A DNA stretch of 64,000 bases from Neisseria chenwenguii (GCF_002216145.1 NZ_CP022278.1:434001-498000); one strand, 5' to 3'. Numbered from the stretch's first letter, positions 1-12,057 are shown. Notes: a model not told the origin generated them from the sequence alone. Numbers and translations are program-made.

Positions 1-43
1 ATTTCGGCAGAAAATCCGTTCGCGGATGAAATGTCAGGAAGCC

Positions 44-811
44 CTAGTTGAAACTGCCCGCATCTTCGGCCACTTTTTCGCGGATATAGTTTTCCGCAAT
101 GTCTTTCAAACCGTAGCGGTCTGCGGCTTCAGACGGCCTGTACAGCGGCGCGAAGTCCAGACGGATACGGATTTGCGGCATGGCAAGAATGCGCCGGAGC
201 GATGTGAACAGATTCACATCGGCGTAAGACGGAATATCGCTGCGGCGCCCCGCCTCATCGTAATAGCGCAGGGTCACGGCCTGAATTGGCGCATCGGCAT
301 CAATGGCCGACTGAAACAGCGCGGCTTTAAACGGCAGAATATCCCGCCCCGACGACGTGCGCGCTTCGGGGAAAAAGCTGACGTTCCGCCCTGCGCGCAA
401 AGCGGCGGCGATGGCTTGGTTGGTCGGCTCAATGTCGCGGCGGGAATTGCGGTTGATAAACACAGTGCCCGCGTTTGCACCCATTTTACCCAAAACCGGC
501 CATTCGGCAACTTCCTGTTTAGCGATAAAACTGGCGGGAATCAGTGCGCTCATGGCAAAAATATCCAGCCACGAAACATGGTTTGCCACCACCAAAACGC
601 CGCCGTCCGCCGCTTCGGGCGGCGTACCCGTTTCCAAAACCACATCCAGCGCCTGCAACGCGCCCGTTCCCAGCGTTTCCACCGCCAGATTGCGCCGCTG
701 CGGGTCGCTGCCGTCGATGCGGCGCAGGTTGCGGCCGGTTTGGAACAGCCAAACCGCCAGTCGGAACAGGCGGCGGATGCGGACGGAAAAAGCTGCTTTT
801 TTGGAAGACAT
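44..811 (-). CDS. nlaA: 1-acyl-sn-glycerol-3-phosphate acyltransferase (PlsC/NlaA family)
   Basis: Membrane-associated acyltransferase of phospholipid synthesis, expected to add the second fatty acid to lysophosphatidic acid. The 255-residue protein has the family HX4D active-site box (NHVSWLD, H78 and D83), the FINR block near residue 118 (substrate binding) and a third block FPEARTSSG at 147-155. That last block departs from the usual FPEGTxS/FPEGTTSDG: G is A and the following T is R. The N-terminus is basic and hydrophobic, as expected for a peripheral inner-membrane enzyme. It lies downstream of mutM on the same strand, separated by 436 bp of repeats, so it probably has its own promoter. 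The family is certain; the exact acyl acceptor is inferred. Confidence 0.88.
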   Translation of the reverse strand: MSSKKAAFSVRIRRLFRLAVWLFQTGRNLRRIDGSDPQRRNLAVETLGTGALQALDVVLETGTPPEAADGGVLVVANHVSWLDIFAMSALIPASFIAKQEVAEWPVLGKMGANAGTVFINRNSRRDIEPTNQAIAAALRAGRNVSFFPEARTSSGRDILPFKAALFQSAIDADAPIQAVTLRYYDEAGRRSDIPSYADVNLFTSLRRILAMPQIRIRLDFAPLYRPSEAADRYGLKDIAENYIREKVAEDAGSFN

Positions 812-1247
812 ATTCTGTTTCTTTTTGTTTGCGAAATGCTGAAATGGGGGCGGGGGACGGGAATTTCAAAAAGGCCGTGGCTTTTGCAAAAATTACAAAA
901 GGCTGTCTGAGACTTCAGCTACGCTCAGTAAACTGAATTGTGCAGGCTGGGCTTCAGCCCAGCTGAATCCGATAAAATGCTGGGCTGATGGTTCGACAGG
1001 CTCATCAACCGAGCCCGGCCTACACTGTTTGCTTTTCAAGTTATTTTATGGATGAAAAATTTTTCGGAAAAGTAAACGTACATTACTGCATAAATGGGCA
1101 CGGCATCGGCGAAAGTTCGGTTACCGAGCGAAGCCGAAGTTTCAGACGGCCTTTCCGTTTTTGCACAAATTCTCATGCCGTCTGATGCTTCGACCACGCT
1201 CGGCAACCGAACTGCTGCCGACCGTTTCCATGCTTTTTCAGACGGCC
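812..1247. other. Repeat-rich intergenic stretch between nlaA and mutM
   Basis: No credible gene. It holds three copies of the CTTCGGCTACGCTCAG-type module (913-934, 1118-1139 reversed, 1188-1209), an 18-bp palindrome (946-963), a longer module beginning GGCTGATGGTTCGACAGG (about 980-1020), and several DUS, including one abutting the mutM stop codon. Short open frames here have no recognisable protein similarity. Confidence 0.7.
946..963. repeat. 18-bp palindrome GCTGGGCTTCAGCCCAGC
   Basis: Eight-base arms with a TC centre. The same palindrome, inverted, lies on the other side of mutM at 2161-2178. Degenerate relatives with a GGCTGGG/CAGCCC core occur in the metE-comEC gap. Confidence 0.85.
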
Positions 1248-2075
1248 TCATTTCTGGCAATGTGCGCAATAAAACGTACCGCGTTGGCCGATGACTGCTT
1301 TCTGAATCAGGCTGCCGCATTTGACGCACGGCTCGTTGTGGCGGCCGTAAACCGTATATTCCTGCTGGAAATAACCGCTTTTGCCGTCGCTGTTGACAAA
1401 ATCGCGCAGCGTGCTGCCGCCCGTTTCGATGGCGCGCGCGAGCACGGTTTTAATGGTTTCGACCAACAGCGCGCATTCTTTGCGGCTCACTTTGTCGGCA
1501 GGCCGCTGCGGCAGAATGCCTGCTTTAAACAGGCTTTCGTTGGCGTAAATATTACCCACGCCGACCACGACCGCGTTGTCCATCAACGCCGTTTTGACTG
1601 CGCGTTTCTGCGTTTTCAGACGACCGTAAAGATAGGCCGCGTCAAATTCCGCCGACAAAGGCTCGACGCCCAGTTTTTCCAGCAGCGGATGAGTTTCAGC
1701 AATTCCTTCATACCACAACATCGCGCCGAATTTGCGCGGGTCGTGGTAACGCAATATCGTGCCGTCTGAAAAAACGATGTCGATATGGTCGTGTTTGTCG
1801 GGCGCACCAATCCGCGCATCGCCCGCGGTAAAAATCCGCAGGCTGCCCGACATACCCAAATGAATCAACAAGATGCCCGTTTGGAACTGCACAATCAGAT
1901 ACTTCGCCCGCCGCGCGCAGTTTTCCACCGTCTGCCCAGCCAGAATTTCAGGCAAATCCGCGCGCAACGGCCAGCGCAGCTTGGTTTGGCGCAACACGGC
2001 CTGTTTCACGGTTTTACCCGTAATATGCGGCGCAACACCGCGCAGCGTGGTTTCGACTTCGGGTAGTTCGGGCAT
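1248..2075 (-). CDS. mutM: Formamidopyrimidine-DNA glycosylase
   Basis: Bifunctional base-excision repair enzyme that removes 8-oxoguanine and formamidopyrimidines and nicks the abasic site. The mature N-terminus MPELPEVET is the family hallmark: P2 is the Schiff-base nucleophile and E3 is catalytic, so the start is fixed. The C-terminus holds the zinc finger, with cysteine pairs CVKC and CAHC in the last 25 residues. At 275 residues it has the usual length (E. coli 269). The gene is flanked by inverted copies of an intergenic repeat. A DUS abuts the stop codon. Confidence 0.97.
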   Translation of the reverse strand: MPELPEVETTLRGVAPHITGKTVKQAVLRQTKLRWPLRADLPEILAGQTVENCARRAKYLIVQFQTGILLIHLGMSGSLRIFTAGDARIGAPDKHDHIDIVFSDGTILRYHDPRKFGAMLWYEGIAETHPLLEKLGVEPLSAEFDAAYLYGRLKTQKRAVKTALMDNAVVVGVGNIYANESLFKAGILPQRPADKVSRKECALLVETIKTVLARAIETGGSTLRDFVNSDGKSGYFQQEYTVYGRHNEPCVKCGSLIQKAVIGQRGTFYCAHCQK

Positions 2076-2160
2076 GTTTTTTCTCGGGAAAGGGGTAGGC
2101 GGGGGTTGAGGCCGTCTGAAAAATTAATAATGATGGAAGCGTTTTCTGGGGAGCAACCTT

Positions 2161-2178
2161 GCTGGGCTGAAGCCCAGC
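2161..2178. repeat. 18-bp palindrome, inverted partner of the copy before mutM
   Basis: GCTGGGCTGAAGCCCAGC is the exact reverse complement of 946-963. At 2229-2264 the reverse complement of the second module (GGCTGATGGTTTGACAGG and onward) follows, mirroring about 980-1020. The two gaps bounding mutM thus share two repeat modules in inverted orientation. Confidence 0.85.
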
Positions 2179-2352
2179 CTACAGCCTGAAAATTTTACCG
2201 GTGTGGTTTCACAATCGTATTGTAAGCCAAGCTCGGTCGGTGAACCTGTCAAACCATCAGCCCGGCAAAGTTGCGGATTCTTATGTAAGCTATAAATACC
2301 CGCTTTTCAGACGGCCTTTCACACTTCCAAAAAACAAGGCTGTCTGAAAAAC

Positions 2353-3027
2353 TCAATCCGCGCGTTTTCCCATTCTCGCCGCGCCGAGCACCACCGGATT
2401 GCCGCTTTCTTTCAAAGCCGCTTCCACTTCGGGCAGCGGGCGCACACCGGCGACGCGTTTGATTAAAACCAAGCCGTACACAGCGGCGCATTGCGGCCAC
2501 CAGCGGTCACCGGCTTTTTCCAAAAACTGCCAGAATTTCAGCGAATTAAGCGATTCGACAGGCGGCACATAAACCATAAACTTCCCGTATTCGACCTCAA
2601 AACCCAGCGCAGCGGTCTGCCGTTTGAATTCGGGCAACGACAGGCGGTTTTGCTTTTCCGGCAGGCATTTTCCGTCAAACAGGCGGCTGCCGCCCCAAAG
2701 CGAATTCGGGTTGAACCCGCTGACCACCAAGCGCCCCTCAGGCTTCAATACCCGCGTGGCTTCGGCGAGCGCAATCAGCGGATTGGCACAGTATTCGTGG
2801 CTGTGCGGCATCAGCAGAACGTCGAGCGACCGGCTTTCCCACGCCATTGCATCGGCGTTCATCCGCACGTTTTCGGGCACGCGGATCAGGTTTTCAGACG
2901 GCATAAGCCACGGCGCACCGATTTGAACGGCCGTCTGAACGCGGCCCGGGGCGTGGGCGGCAAAAAAACGCCGCTCTTTTTCCGCGACATAGCCGCCGAG
3001 TACCGTCTGTTCAAACCATTGGCTCAT
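2353..3027 (-). CDS. Class I SAM-dependent methyltransferase (Methyltransf_11-like)
   Basis: Predicted small-molecule or lipid methyltransferase of 224 residues, substrate unknown. It has a Rossmann-type methyltransferase core: the central block LDVLLMPHSHEYCANP, then LAEATRVLKPEGRLVVSGFNP, the classic strand-4/strand-5 pattern. The N-terminal glycine loop is weak (VQIGAPWLM), so SAM binding is less obvious than in textbook members; YafS-type proteins look similar. It starts 16 nt after fpr on the same strand with a CGGAG ribosome site, so the two are probably cotranscribed. No membrane segment is visible. Confidence 0.75.
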   Translation of the reverse strand: MSQWFEQTVLGGYVAEKERRFFAAHAPGRVQTAVQIGAPWLMPSENLIRVPENVRMNADAMAWESRSLDVLLMPHSHEYCANPLIALAEATRVLKPEGRLVVSGFNPNSLWGGSRLFDGKCLPEKQNRLSLPEFKRQTAALGFEVEYGKFMVYVPPVESLNSLKFWQFLEKAGDRWWPQCAAVYGLVLIKRVAGVRPLPEVEAALKESGNPVVLGAARMGKRAD

Positions 3028-3043
3028 CGTCTGCTCCGAGGGC

Positions 3044-3826
3044 TCAGGAAAATCCGTTCTCCATCATAATCTGGCCGGGAATACGGTTGCGGTGCATAGC
3101 GAAACCCAAATCCAGCAGCGCCTGGAAGGTGTCTTTGACCATTTCGGGATTGCCGCAAACCATAAAGCGCGTGTTTTCTTGGTCGAACTCCAAGCCCGAT
3201 GCGGCTTCGAGCGTGCCGTCTGAAAGCAGCGCGGGAATCCGTTTCAAGCCCAACGCACCCGCAGTTTCTTCGCGCGTGGTCACGGGGATGAAGCGGAATT
3301 TTGAGAAAAATTCTCCAATCAGCGGGTGCGACTGCAAGGCGGCCAAGCGTTCGTTGAAAATCAGTTCGCCGGCGTAGGAAACGGAATGCACCAAAACCAA
3401 ATGCTCGAAACGCTGCCAGATTTCGGGCTGTTCCAAAATCGACAAAAACGGCGCAATACCCGAACCCGTACAGAGCATGACCAAATCCCTGCCGTCGGGG
3501 AAGCGCTCGGGCAGAAGGAAACCGGTTGCCGTTTTGTCCAGCAAAATCGTGTCGCCCGCCTGCATCGCAGCCAATTTCGCCGACATCGGCCCGCTCTCGA
3601 TTAAAACGGTAAAATATTCCAAAGTGTCGGCATATTCTGCCGAAACCACCGAATACGCGCGCCAGATAAAGCCTTCGCCGTCGCGAAAACCCAGCCGCGA
3701 AAACTGTCCCGCCGAAAAACGGTAAGCCTCGGGACGGGTAATGGCAAACGTCATCAGCTTGGGCGTATAGTGTTTGACCCACAAAACTTTTTCTTCGGTA
3801 AACTTGGCTTCAGGCGCGGCGCTCAT
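3044..3826 (-). CDS. fpr: Ferredoxin/flavodoxin-NADP(+) reductase
   Basis: FAD enzyme that passes electrons between NADPH and ferredoxin or flavodoxin. The 260-residue protein has the FAD-binding RAYS motif (RAYSVVSAEY, about residue 50), the LLDKTATG segment, and the NADP-binding GTGIAPFLS motif near residue 115, all typical of bacterial Fpr. The start is supported by AAGGA upstream (ATAAGGAAAACCCATG). A TATAAT-like -10 lies just upstream. The methyltransferase gene follows after 16 nt. Confidence 0.93.
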   Translation of the reverse strand: MSAAPEAKFTEEKVLWVKHYTPKLMTFAITRPEAYRFSAGQFSRLGFRDGEGFIWRAYSVVSAEYADTLEYFTVLIESGPMSAKLAAMQAGDTILLDKTATGFLLPERFPDGRDLVMLCTGSGIAPFLSILEQPEIWQRFEHLVLVHSVSYAGELIFNERLAALQSHPLIGEFFSKFRFIPVTTREETAGALGLKRIPALLSDGTLEAASGLEFDQENTRFMVCGNPEMVKDTFQALLDLGFAMHRNRIPGQIMMENGFS

Positions 3827-3863
3827 GGGTTTTCCTTATCGGGACGGAGTTTTCAGACGGCCT

Positions 3864-3869
3864 ATTATA
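3864..3869 (-). promoter_or_regulatory. Candidate -10 element of fpr
   Basis: TATAAT on the minus strand, 38 nt upstream of the fpr start, followed directly by a DUS. No good -35 is visible at 16-18 nt. Confidence 0.4.
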
Positions 3870-3989
3870 TAGGGAAACGCGGCTGGCGGGTTTTTCGGGC
3901 GGCTTAAATGTTTGGACGTTTTCCAAATGAAAGGCCGTCTGAAAACCTTCATACCGAAGTTTTTCAGACGGCCTTTGGCAAACAAAAAA

Positions 3990-4265
3990 TCAACGGCGGT
4001 CGATAAAGCGGTAGTAGGTTTCACCCTCTTGGACGTAACCCAATTCCACCCGCGCAATCTCGGAGATGGCTTCTTGGCCTTTGGCCAAATCCGACACCTC
4101 CGCCGCCAGGAAATTATTGCGCAAAGCGAGCGTCTGATTTTTTTCCTGCTGCATACCGAACTGTTCCTGCAATTCGCCGGAATATCCGACGCTGCCTTTT
4201 CCAAACCACAGACTGTACTGGAAGCTCAGCAGTGCGACAGTTAAAACGACAGTAACCCACTTCAT
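3990..4265 (-). CDS. ftsB: Cell division protein FtsB (DivIC family)
   Basis: Small bitopic inner-membrane protein of the divisome that pairs with FtsL and FtsQ. The 91 residues show one transmembrane helix (about 3-20), then a coiled coil (about 28-65, EQFGMQQEKNQTLALRNN) and the conserved end region IARVELGYVQEGETYYRF. It starts 18 nt after eno with an AAGGAA ribosome site. The eno-ftsB order is the same as in E. coli, supporting cotranscription. Confidence 0.93.
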   Translation of the reverse strand: MKWVTVVLTVALLSFQYSLWFGKGSVGYSGELQEQFGMQQEKNQTLALRNNFLAAEVSDLAKGQEAISEIARVELGYVQEGETYYRFIDRR

Positions 4266-4283
4266 GCGTCTGTTTTCCTTGCT

Positions 4284-5639
<1,356 letters not shown>

Positions 5640-5689
5640 TCAGACAACCTCTGTTTTTCAGACGGCTTTACGCCGCGCTTGGGCGTGAA

Positions 5690-5695
5690 ATTATA
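5690..5695 (-). promoter_or_regulatory. Candidate proximal -10 of eno
   Basis: TATAAT on the minus strand, about 120 nt upstream of the eno start; no clear -35 partner. The distal TATAAT at 5707-5712 lies inside an inverted repeat. Confidence 0.35.
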
Positions 5696-5700
5696 TTACA

Positions 5701-5728
5701 AAGCGGATTATACTGTTTAAATCCGCTT
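5701..5728. promoter_or_regulatory. 9-bp inverted repeat overlapping the distal eno -10 (possible operator)
   Basis: Arms AAGCGGATT (5701-5709) and AATCCGCTT (5720-5728) are perfect reverse complements separated by 10 nt. On the minus strand the TATAAT at 5707-5712 overlaps one arm, a typical position for a repressor site. The sequence does not match a regulator I recognise. Confidence 0.4.
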
Positions 5729-5826
5729 GAAAACGACCGTTTTTCACGCTGATTCGGCAAAATTTGCCCCATATCAAATCAGGCCCGTCTGAAAAATACC
5801 GTGTCGTTTTCAGACGGCCTTTGCGC

Positions 5827-7392
<1,566 letters not shown>

Positions 7393-7433
7393 TCACAAAA
7401 TAGTCACACCCTATCGGAAATTTCCCCGTTTTT

Positions 7434-7463
7434 ATGACATAAATCTTAAAAAACCAGTACAAT
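7434..7463 (+). promoter_or_regulatory. Promoter of the DUF4124 gene
   Basis: ATGACA (7434-7439), 18-nt spacer, TACAAT (7458-7463); the start codon is 37 nt further on. Confidence 0.55.
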
Positions 7464-7499
7464 AAGCGCATAGTTCTATAAAAAAACGGAAAACCAAAC

Positions 7500-7937
7500 A
7501 TGAAAACCAAACTTACCCGCTTGATTCTCGCCACCGTCGCATTTTCCGCCGTCACCCTGCCCGCAGCGGAAGTCTATACTTGGAAAAACAGCAAAGGCGG
7601 CACAATCTACTCCGATACCCCCAACCGCCTGCGTGCCGACAAAAGCGGCGTGATGAATATCCGCACCCATTCTGTTTCCCAACCCCAAGCCCCTGCCGCA
7701 CCCGAAACCGCAGGTTCACTGGCGGAAGAGCAAGGAAAATTGAACGATAAAATCGTTCAGGCCAATAAGCAGATTGAAGAACAAAACAAAAAAATCGAAG
7801 AGCAAAACCGCCTGCAGAAAGAAGACAACTGCAAAGCCGCCCGCCTCAACCGACAATTCGCCGACAGCGCCCGCACCAACAACCGAGAGGCGTTGATTCA
7901 ACGTTATGAAGCGGATGTCAATAAATACTGCAATTGA
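7500..7937 (+). CDS. DUF4124 domain-containing exported protein
   Basis: Uncharacterised periplasmic protein, 145 residues. A signal peptide (about residues 1-22) is followed by the DUF4124 signature VYTWKNSKGGTIYSDTPN, a short domain common in proteobacterial envelope proteins. The middle is a coiled coil rich in Q, E and K (about 80-105, KQIEEQNKKIEEQNR). The C-terminal part has two cysteines (DNCKAARLN and NKYCN at the end) that could form a disulfide. It has its own promoter and a DUS hairpin terminator downstream. Function unknown. Confidence 0.8.
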   Translation: MKTKLTRLILATVAFSAVTLPAAEVYTWKNSKGGTIYSDTPNRLRADKSGVMNIRTHSVSQPQAPAAPETAGSLAEEQGKLNDKIVQANKQIEEQNKKIEEQNRLQKEDNCKAARLNRQFADSARTNNREALIQRYEADVNKYCN

Positions 7938-8127
7938 TACAGCACATATATTTTATATATAAATAGAGAGCAGACCGGAATCCGTTCCCTCTTGAATAAT
8001 TCCTGCTATATAAACCGTATGAGCCGTTGGACAAGTTTCAGACGGCATCATCCGGTTTTTATTGCTTTTGCAAAGGTTTTTACCCCCGACTTCGATTACT
8101 CTGCCCCTAGACACGCCGACAAACAGT

Positions 8128-8159
8128 AATGCCGTCTGAAAACTTTTTCAGACGGCATT
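8128..8159. terminator. Inverted DUS hairpin between the DUF4124 gene and nlpD
   Basis: AATGCCGTCTGAAAA and TTTTTCAGACGGCATT arms (AT-type DUS), followed by a T run; serves both convergent genes. Confidence 0.8.
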
Positions 8160-8183
8160 CTTTTTTAATATTCTGTAATACGG

Positions 8184-8867
8184 TCAATTCTGCAAATACG
8201 GCATCGGATTAACCGCCTTACCGTTTATCCTGACCTCAAAATGCAGTTTGACCGCGTCGGCATCGCTGTTACCCATCGTCGCAACCGCCTGCCCTGCCTG
8301 AACGCTTTGGTCTTTTTGCACCAAAATGCTGTCGTTGTGCGCATAGGCCGTGATGGTGGAGGCGTTGTGGCTGATGAGCACCAGCTTGCCGTAGCCACGC
8401 ACTTCTTCGCCGACGTAAATCACTTTGCCGGCGGCGGCGGCTTTCACCGGCTGGCCTTGCATGCCGCCGATGTCTATGCCTTTGTTGGTCGAACCGTTGT
8501 ACGGCTGGAGGACATTGGCACTGCCGTTTTCAACCGGCCATTGCAGTTTCACGCGGTTGACTGGTTCGACGGGTCGGGCGGCGGAGACGTCGCGGCTAGA
8601 GGCCGACGGCTGTCCGGCGCGGCGCACGCGCAAAACTTGGCCGACTTCGATTTGGGCGGAATTGGGCAGATTGTTCCAAGCTGCCAGCGTCTGCACGCTT
8701 TGGCCGTAGCGTTTGGCGATGCGGTAGAGCGTATCGCCCTGTTTGACGCGGTAGTGTCCTTCGGGAACGGGGCCGGACGATGAACCGCCCGCACAAGCAG
8801 CCAGCGCGACGGTGATACCCGCTGCACAGGCGGCGTTCCAAAGAGATGAAATCTTTGTTTTTATCAT
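8184..8867 (-). CDS. nlpD: NlpD-type lipoprotein, LysM plus degenerate M23 domain
   Basis: Outer-membrane lipoprotein expected to activate a cell-wall amidase during daughter-cell separation. Taking the methionine at 8867 gives 227 residues with a signal peptide and lipobox ALAAC (lipidated C25). A LysM domain (about 34-80, [17 protein letters not shown]) binds peptidoglycan. The C-terminal M23/LytM domain (about 118-222) has N in place of the first zinc histidine (NKGIDIGG) and ends [15 protein letters not shown], exactly the pattern of E. coli NlpD, which has no hydrolase activity. Longer starts at 8909 and 8885 are possible but give a poorer signal peptide. The protein is short relative to E. 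coli NlpD (379), mainly in the linker. Confidence 0.85.
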   Translation of the reverse strand: MIKTKISSLWNAACAAGITVALAACAGGSSSGPVPEGHYRVKQGDTLYRIAKRYGQSVQTLAAWNNLPNSAQIEVGQVLRVRRAGQPSASSRDVSAARPVEPVNRVKLQWPVENGSANVLQPYNGSTNKGIDIGGMQGQPVKAAAAGKVIYVGEEVRGYGKLVLISHNASTITAYAHNDSILVQKDQSVQAGQAVATMGNSDADAVKLHFEVRINGKAVNPMPYLQN

Positions 8868-9144
8868 ACTAATCAATGCGGTCATTTTCACAGCGCGTAA
8901 GGATAGCAAATATTACCGCGTTCTGCCAAATGCGGACAAAACTGCGGAAGATGCGGGAAAACCGTTTCAATCTATTGAATCATTTCGGTTTTTACAAAAC
9001 CGCCGGCCGCACAAAAATACCGAAAGGCCGTCTGAAATTACCGTTTTTGACATTCACCGGCCTTGAAACTGCTTTTGCCGGCTTTATGTTAGTATCCCAA
9101 ACAACCATAACGTCTTTTTCTTTTAAAACACTAAGGAAACCCCC

Positions 9145-9627
9145 ATGCAATTTTTCGGTATCGGCTTTTTGGTGCTGCTGTTTTTTGAAATTCTGTCTAT
9201 CGTCCGGGTGGCCGACTGGCTGGGGGGCGGTTGGACATTTGTGCTGATGGTACTCAGCTTTTTCGGCGGCCTCGCCATGCTGCGCCACACAGGGCTTTCC
9301 GGCATTCTGCTGGCCGGCGCCGCCATGCGCAGCGGTCGGGAAATTTCGCTTTATCAGATGCTCTGGCCGATCCGTTACGCCGTTGCCGCGCTGATGCTGA
9401 TGAGCCCGGGCTTTATTTCCACCGCGCTGGCACTAGTTCTGCTGCTGCCGTTTAAAGGCAAACCCGTGGCGCAGATGAATCCGGAAAACATTTTCACCCA
9501 CACACAAAATCCGTTTGCCCGCAACATGCGCCGAGACAACGAAGACATCATCGAGGGTGAATACACCGTCACCCGTACCGATGCGGACATCAAAAAGCAA
9601 GACTATATCGAACACAAACCTGATTGA
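9145..9627 (+). CDS. fxsA: FxsA family membrane protein
   Basis: Small cytoplasmic-membrane protein; E. coli FxsA, when overproduced, relieves F-plasmid exclusion of phage T7, but its normal role is unknown. The 160 residues contain two N-terminal hydrophobic helices (about 3-45), the conserved [19 protein letters not shown] segment (about 92-110), and a charged C-terminal tail including DIIEGEYTV, which matches the family's FDGEYQR-like end. SD AAGGAA precedes the start. A DUS hairpin terminator follows. Confidence 0.88.
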   Translation: MQFFGIGFLVLLFFEILSIVRVADWLGGGWTFVLMVLSFFGGLAMLRHTGLSGILLAGAAMRSGREISLYQMLWPIRYAVAALMLMSPGFISTALALVLLLPFKGKPVAQMNPENIFTHTQNPFARNMRRDNEDIIEGEYTVTRTDADIKKQDYIEHKPD

Positions 9628-9660
9628 GGTTGATTAAACGGCGTTGCCGCCTTGTCTCAT

Positions 9661-9694
9661 CAGGCCGTCTGAAAGATTTTTTTCAGACGGCCTG
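9661..9694. terminator. Inverted DUS terminator after fxsA
   Basis: CAGGCCGTCTGAAA and TTTCAGACGGCCTG arms followed by TTTCTTTC. Confidence 0.8.
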
Positions 9695-9716
9695 TTTCTT
9701 TCAAATCGGTAAATGC

Positions 9717-9722
9717 TATACT
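9717..9722 (+). promoter_or_regulatory. Candidate -10 of trpA-accD
   Basis: TATACT, 37 nt before the trpA start, between the fxsA terminator and trpA; the -35 match is weak. Confidence 0.4.
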
Positions 9723-9758
9723 CTAAAACTTAGCGAACCACCGACGACGAGTATCAAA

Positions 9759-10544
9759 ATGAGCAGAATCCGGCAGACCTTTGCCGCGCTAAACGGCGCA
9801 AAAGCCCTGATTCCCTACATCACCGTAGGCGACCCCGATACGCAGACCACGCTGGCTTTGATGAAAAGCCTGGTGTCCAACGGCGCAGACATTCTCGAAC
9901 TCGGCGTTCCGTTTTCCGACCCGATGGCCGACGGTCCGACTATCCAGCGCGCCGCCGAACGCGCCTTGGCCAACAAAGTGACGCTGAACGACGTTTTAGA
10001 CACTGTCCGCGCGTTCCGCCAAAGCGACGACACCACGCCCGTCGTTTTGATGGGCTATCTCAATCCGATTCACAAAATGGGCTACCAAGCCTTCGCCCAA
10101 GCCGCCGCCGAAGCAGGCGTTGACGGCGTTCTGACCGTCGATTCCCCCGTCGAAACCATCACGCCGCTGCAAAACGAGCTGGAAGCACGCGGCATCGACT
10201 GCATTTTCCTGATCGCCCCCACCACTTCCGAAGCGCGCATCCAAGCCATCGCCGAAAAAGCGGGCGGCTTCGTTTACTACGTTTCCCTCAAAGGCGTTAC
10301 CGGCGCAGCAAGTTTGGACACCGCCGAAGTTTCGCGTAAAATCGCGCTCCTGCGCCGGTATATCAACATCCCCATCGGCGTCGGCTTCGGCATCCACGAT
10401 GCCCAAAGCGCCCGCGCCATCGGCGAAGTGGCCGATGCCGTCATTGTCGGCAGCCGCATCGTCAAAGAAATCGAAAGCCACCCCGGCCGCGAAGCAGAAG
10501 CCGCCGGCGCATTGGTTAAAGAATTGAAAGACGCCGTCCGCTGA
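9759..10544 (+). CDS. trpA: Tryptophan synthase alpha chain
   Basis: Cleaves indole-3-glycerol phosphate to indole and glyceraldehyde 3-phosphate for the TrpB partner. The start at 9759 gives 261 residues beginning [27 protein letters not shown]; an upstream in-frame codon at 9624 would add 45 residues that run through the terminator hairpin and are not family-like. Catalytic E is in [18 protein letters not shown], the second acid in [13 protein letters not shown], and the phosphate loop is [11 protein letters not shown]. accD follows after 42 nt. trpB is not adjacent. Confidence 0.97.
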   Translation: MSRIRQTFAALNGAKALIPYITVGDPDTQTTLALMKSLVSNGADILELGVPFSDPMADGPTIQRAAERALANKVTLNDVLDTVRAFRQSDDTTPVVLMGYLNPIHKMGYQAFAQAAAEAGVDGVLTVDSPVETITPLQNELEARGIDCIFLIAPTTSEARIQAIAEKAGGFVYYVSLKGVTGAASLDTAEVSRKIALLRRYINIPIGVGFGIHDAQSARAIGEVADAVIVGSRIVKEIESHPGREAEAAGALVKELKDAVR

Positions 10545-10586
10545 GTTTTCAGACGGCCTCAAAACTATCAAAGGAGTATTTATTTT

Positions 10587-11453
10587 ATGAGCTGGCTCGA
10601 CAAAATCCTGCCCCCGAAAATCAAAAACCGCGACAGCGAATCCAGCGTTCCCGAAGGCTTGTGGCACAAATGCCCGTCGTGTTCCGCCACCGTTTATTCT
10701 TCCGAACTGAAGCAGAACCATTCCGTCTGCCCCAAATGCAGCTACCACAACCCGCTCTCCGCCCGCGAGCGCATCAACCTGCTGCTTGACGAAGAACGCC
10801 GCGAAGAAATCGGCGCCAACGTCAAACCGACCGACCCGCTGAAATTTAAAGACAGCAAAAAATATCCCGACCGCCTCACCGCTGCGCGCAAACAGACCGG
10901 CGAAGACGACGCACTGGTCGTGATGAAAGGCACGATGAACGGCCTGCCCGTCGTCGTTGCCGCATTTGAATTCCGCTTCATCGGCGGCTCGATGGGTTCG
11001 GTTGTCGGCGAACGCTTCGTACAGGGCGTGCGCCGCGCCGTTGCCGACAACTGCGCGTTTGTCTGCGTGGCCGCATCCGGCGGCGCGCGTATGCAGGAGG
11101 GGCTTAACTCCTTGATGCAGATGACCAAAACCAGCGCTTCGCTACATCTTCTGACCGAGAAACACCTGCCGTTTGTTTCCGTTTTGACCGATCCGACTAT
11201 GGGCGGCGTTTCCGCCAGTTTCGCCTTTTTGGGCGACGTCGTTTTGGCCGAACCCAATGCCCTTATCGGTTTCGCCGGCCCGCGCGTTATCGAACAAACC
11301 GTTCGCGAAACCTTACCCGAAGGCTTCCAACGCGCCGAGTTTCTGCTGGAAAAAGGCGCCATCGACCAAATCGTTGACCGCCGCGAAATGAAACAGCGTA
11401 TCTGCAATTTGCTTACGCTGCTGATGCGCAAGGATAAAGTAAACGCCGCTTAA
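10587..11453 (+). CDS. accD: Acetyl-CoA carboxylase carboxyltransferase subunit beta
   Basis: Zinc-containing half of the carboxyltransferase that makes malonyl-CoA for fatty-acid synthesis. The 288-residue protein has the N-terminal zinc ribbon (C29, C32, C48, C51) and the crotonase-like core with [31 protein letters not shown] and [19 protein letters not shown] strong SD (AAAGGAG) fixes the start. It follows trpA after 42 nt, an arrangement seen in many proteobacteria. A DUS hairpin terminator follows. Confidence 0.97.
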   Translation: MSWLDKILPPKIKNRDSESSVPEGLWHKCPSCSATVYSSELKQNHSVCPKCSYHNPLSARERINLLLDEERREEIGANVKPTDPLKFKDSKKYPDRLTAARKQTGEDDALVVMKGTMNGLPVVVAAFEFRFIGGSMGSVVGERFVQGVRRAVADNCAFVCVAASGGARMQEGLNSLMQMTKTSASLHLLTEKHLPFVSVLTDPTMGGVSASFAFLGDVVLAEPNALIGFAGPRVIEQTVRETLPEGFQRAEFLLEKGAIDQIVDRREMKQRICNLLTLLMRKDKVNAA

Positions 11454-11477
11454 GCGCTGTTTTGCCGCCTATCAAAC

Positions 11478-11510
11478 AAAGGCCGTCTGAAATTTTTCAG
11501 ACGGCCTTTT
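11478..11510. terminator. Inverted DUS terminator between accD and gpx
   Basis: AAAGGCCGTCTGAAA and TTTCAGACGGCCTTT arms plus T run, shared by two convergent genes. Confidence 0.85.
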
Positions 11511-11523
11511 TACACTTTCATCT

Positions 11524-12057
11524 TCACAGCAGAATCTGAATATCGTCGGTAATTTCAGACGGCGGCACGCTCGGTGCGAAGCGTTCAACCACTTCGCCAT
11601 CACGGCTGACCAAAAACTTAGTGAAATTCCACTTGATGTCGCTGCCCTCGCGCTTTTCTCCCAGCGATGCGAGTTTCAGCAGAAAATCCTTGAACACATG
11701 ATTGCCTTTGTCTTCCGGCTTTTGCGTTTTCAGGTAAATATAAAGCGGCGCGGCATTCGGGCCGTTGACCTCGATTTTGTCGAAAATTTTAAATTCCGTA
11801 CCGAATTTAGTTTTGCAGACCTGCTCGATTTCGCCGCTGCTCTCCGGCGCCTGTTCGCGGAACTGGTTGCAGGGAAAATCCAGAATTTCCAAGCCCTGCT
11901 CGGCGTATTGCGCGTAGAGTTTTTGCAGCTCCTCATATTGCGGCGTCAGCCCGCAACGGGTGGCGGTGTTGACAATCAGCAGCACCTTACCGCGGTAGTC
12001 CGCCAGTGCCACATCCCTGCCCTGCGCATCTTTCACCGTAAAATCATAGATATTCAT
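11524..12057 (-). CDS. gpxA: Glutathione peroxidase family thiol peroxidase
   Basis: Reduces hydrogen or lipid peroxides with glutathione or thioredoxin. 177 residues of thioredoxin fold. The active residue is C35 (NTATRCGLTPQY), so it is a cysteine and not a selenocysteine enzyme. The partner motifs LDFPCNQF (Q and a second Cys) and KWNFTKFLVSRDGEVV (W, N) complete the catalytic set. SD AAGGAA precedes the start. The last 20 residues (PPSEITDDIQILL) look normal. Confidence 0.93.
   Translation of the reverse strand: MNIYDFTVKDAQGRDVALADYRGKVLLIVNTATRCGLTPQYEELQKLYAQYAEQGLEILDFPCNQFREQAPESSGEIEQVCKTKFGTEFKIFDKIEVNGPNAAPLYIYLKTQKPEDKGNHVFKDFLLKLASLGEKREGSDIKWNFTKFLVSRDGEVVERFAPSVPPSEITDDIQILL

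Noticed and set aside
9624..9758. 45-residue N-terminal extension of TrpA
   Set aside because: It translates the DUS terminator hairpin and overlaps the end of fxsA.
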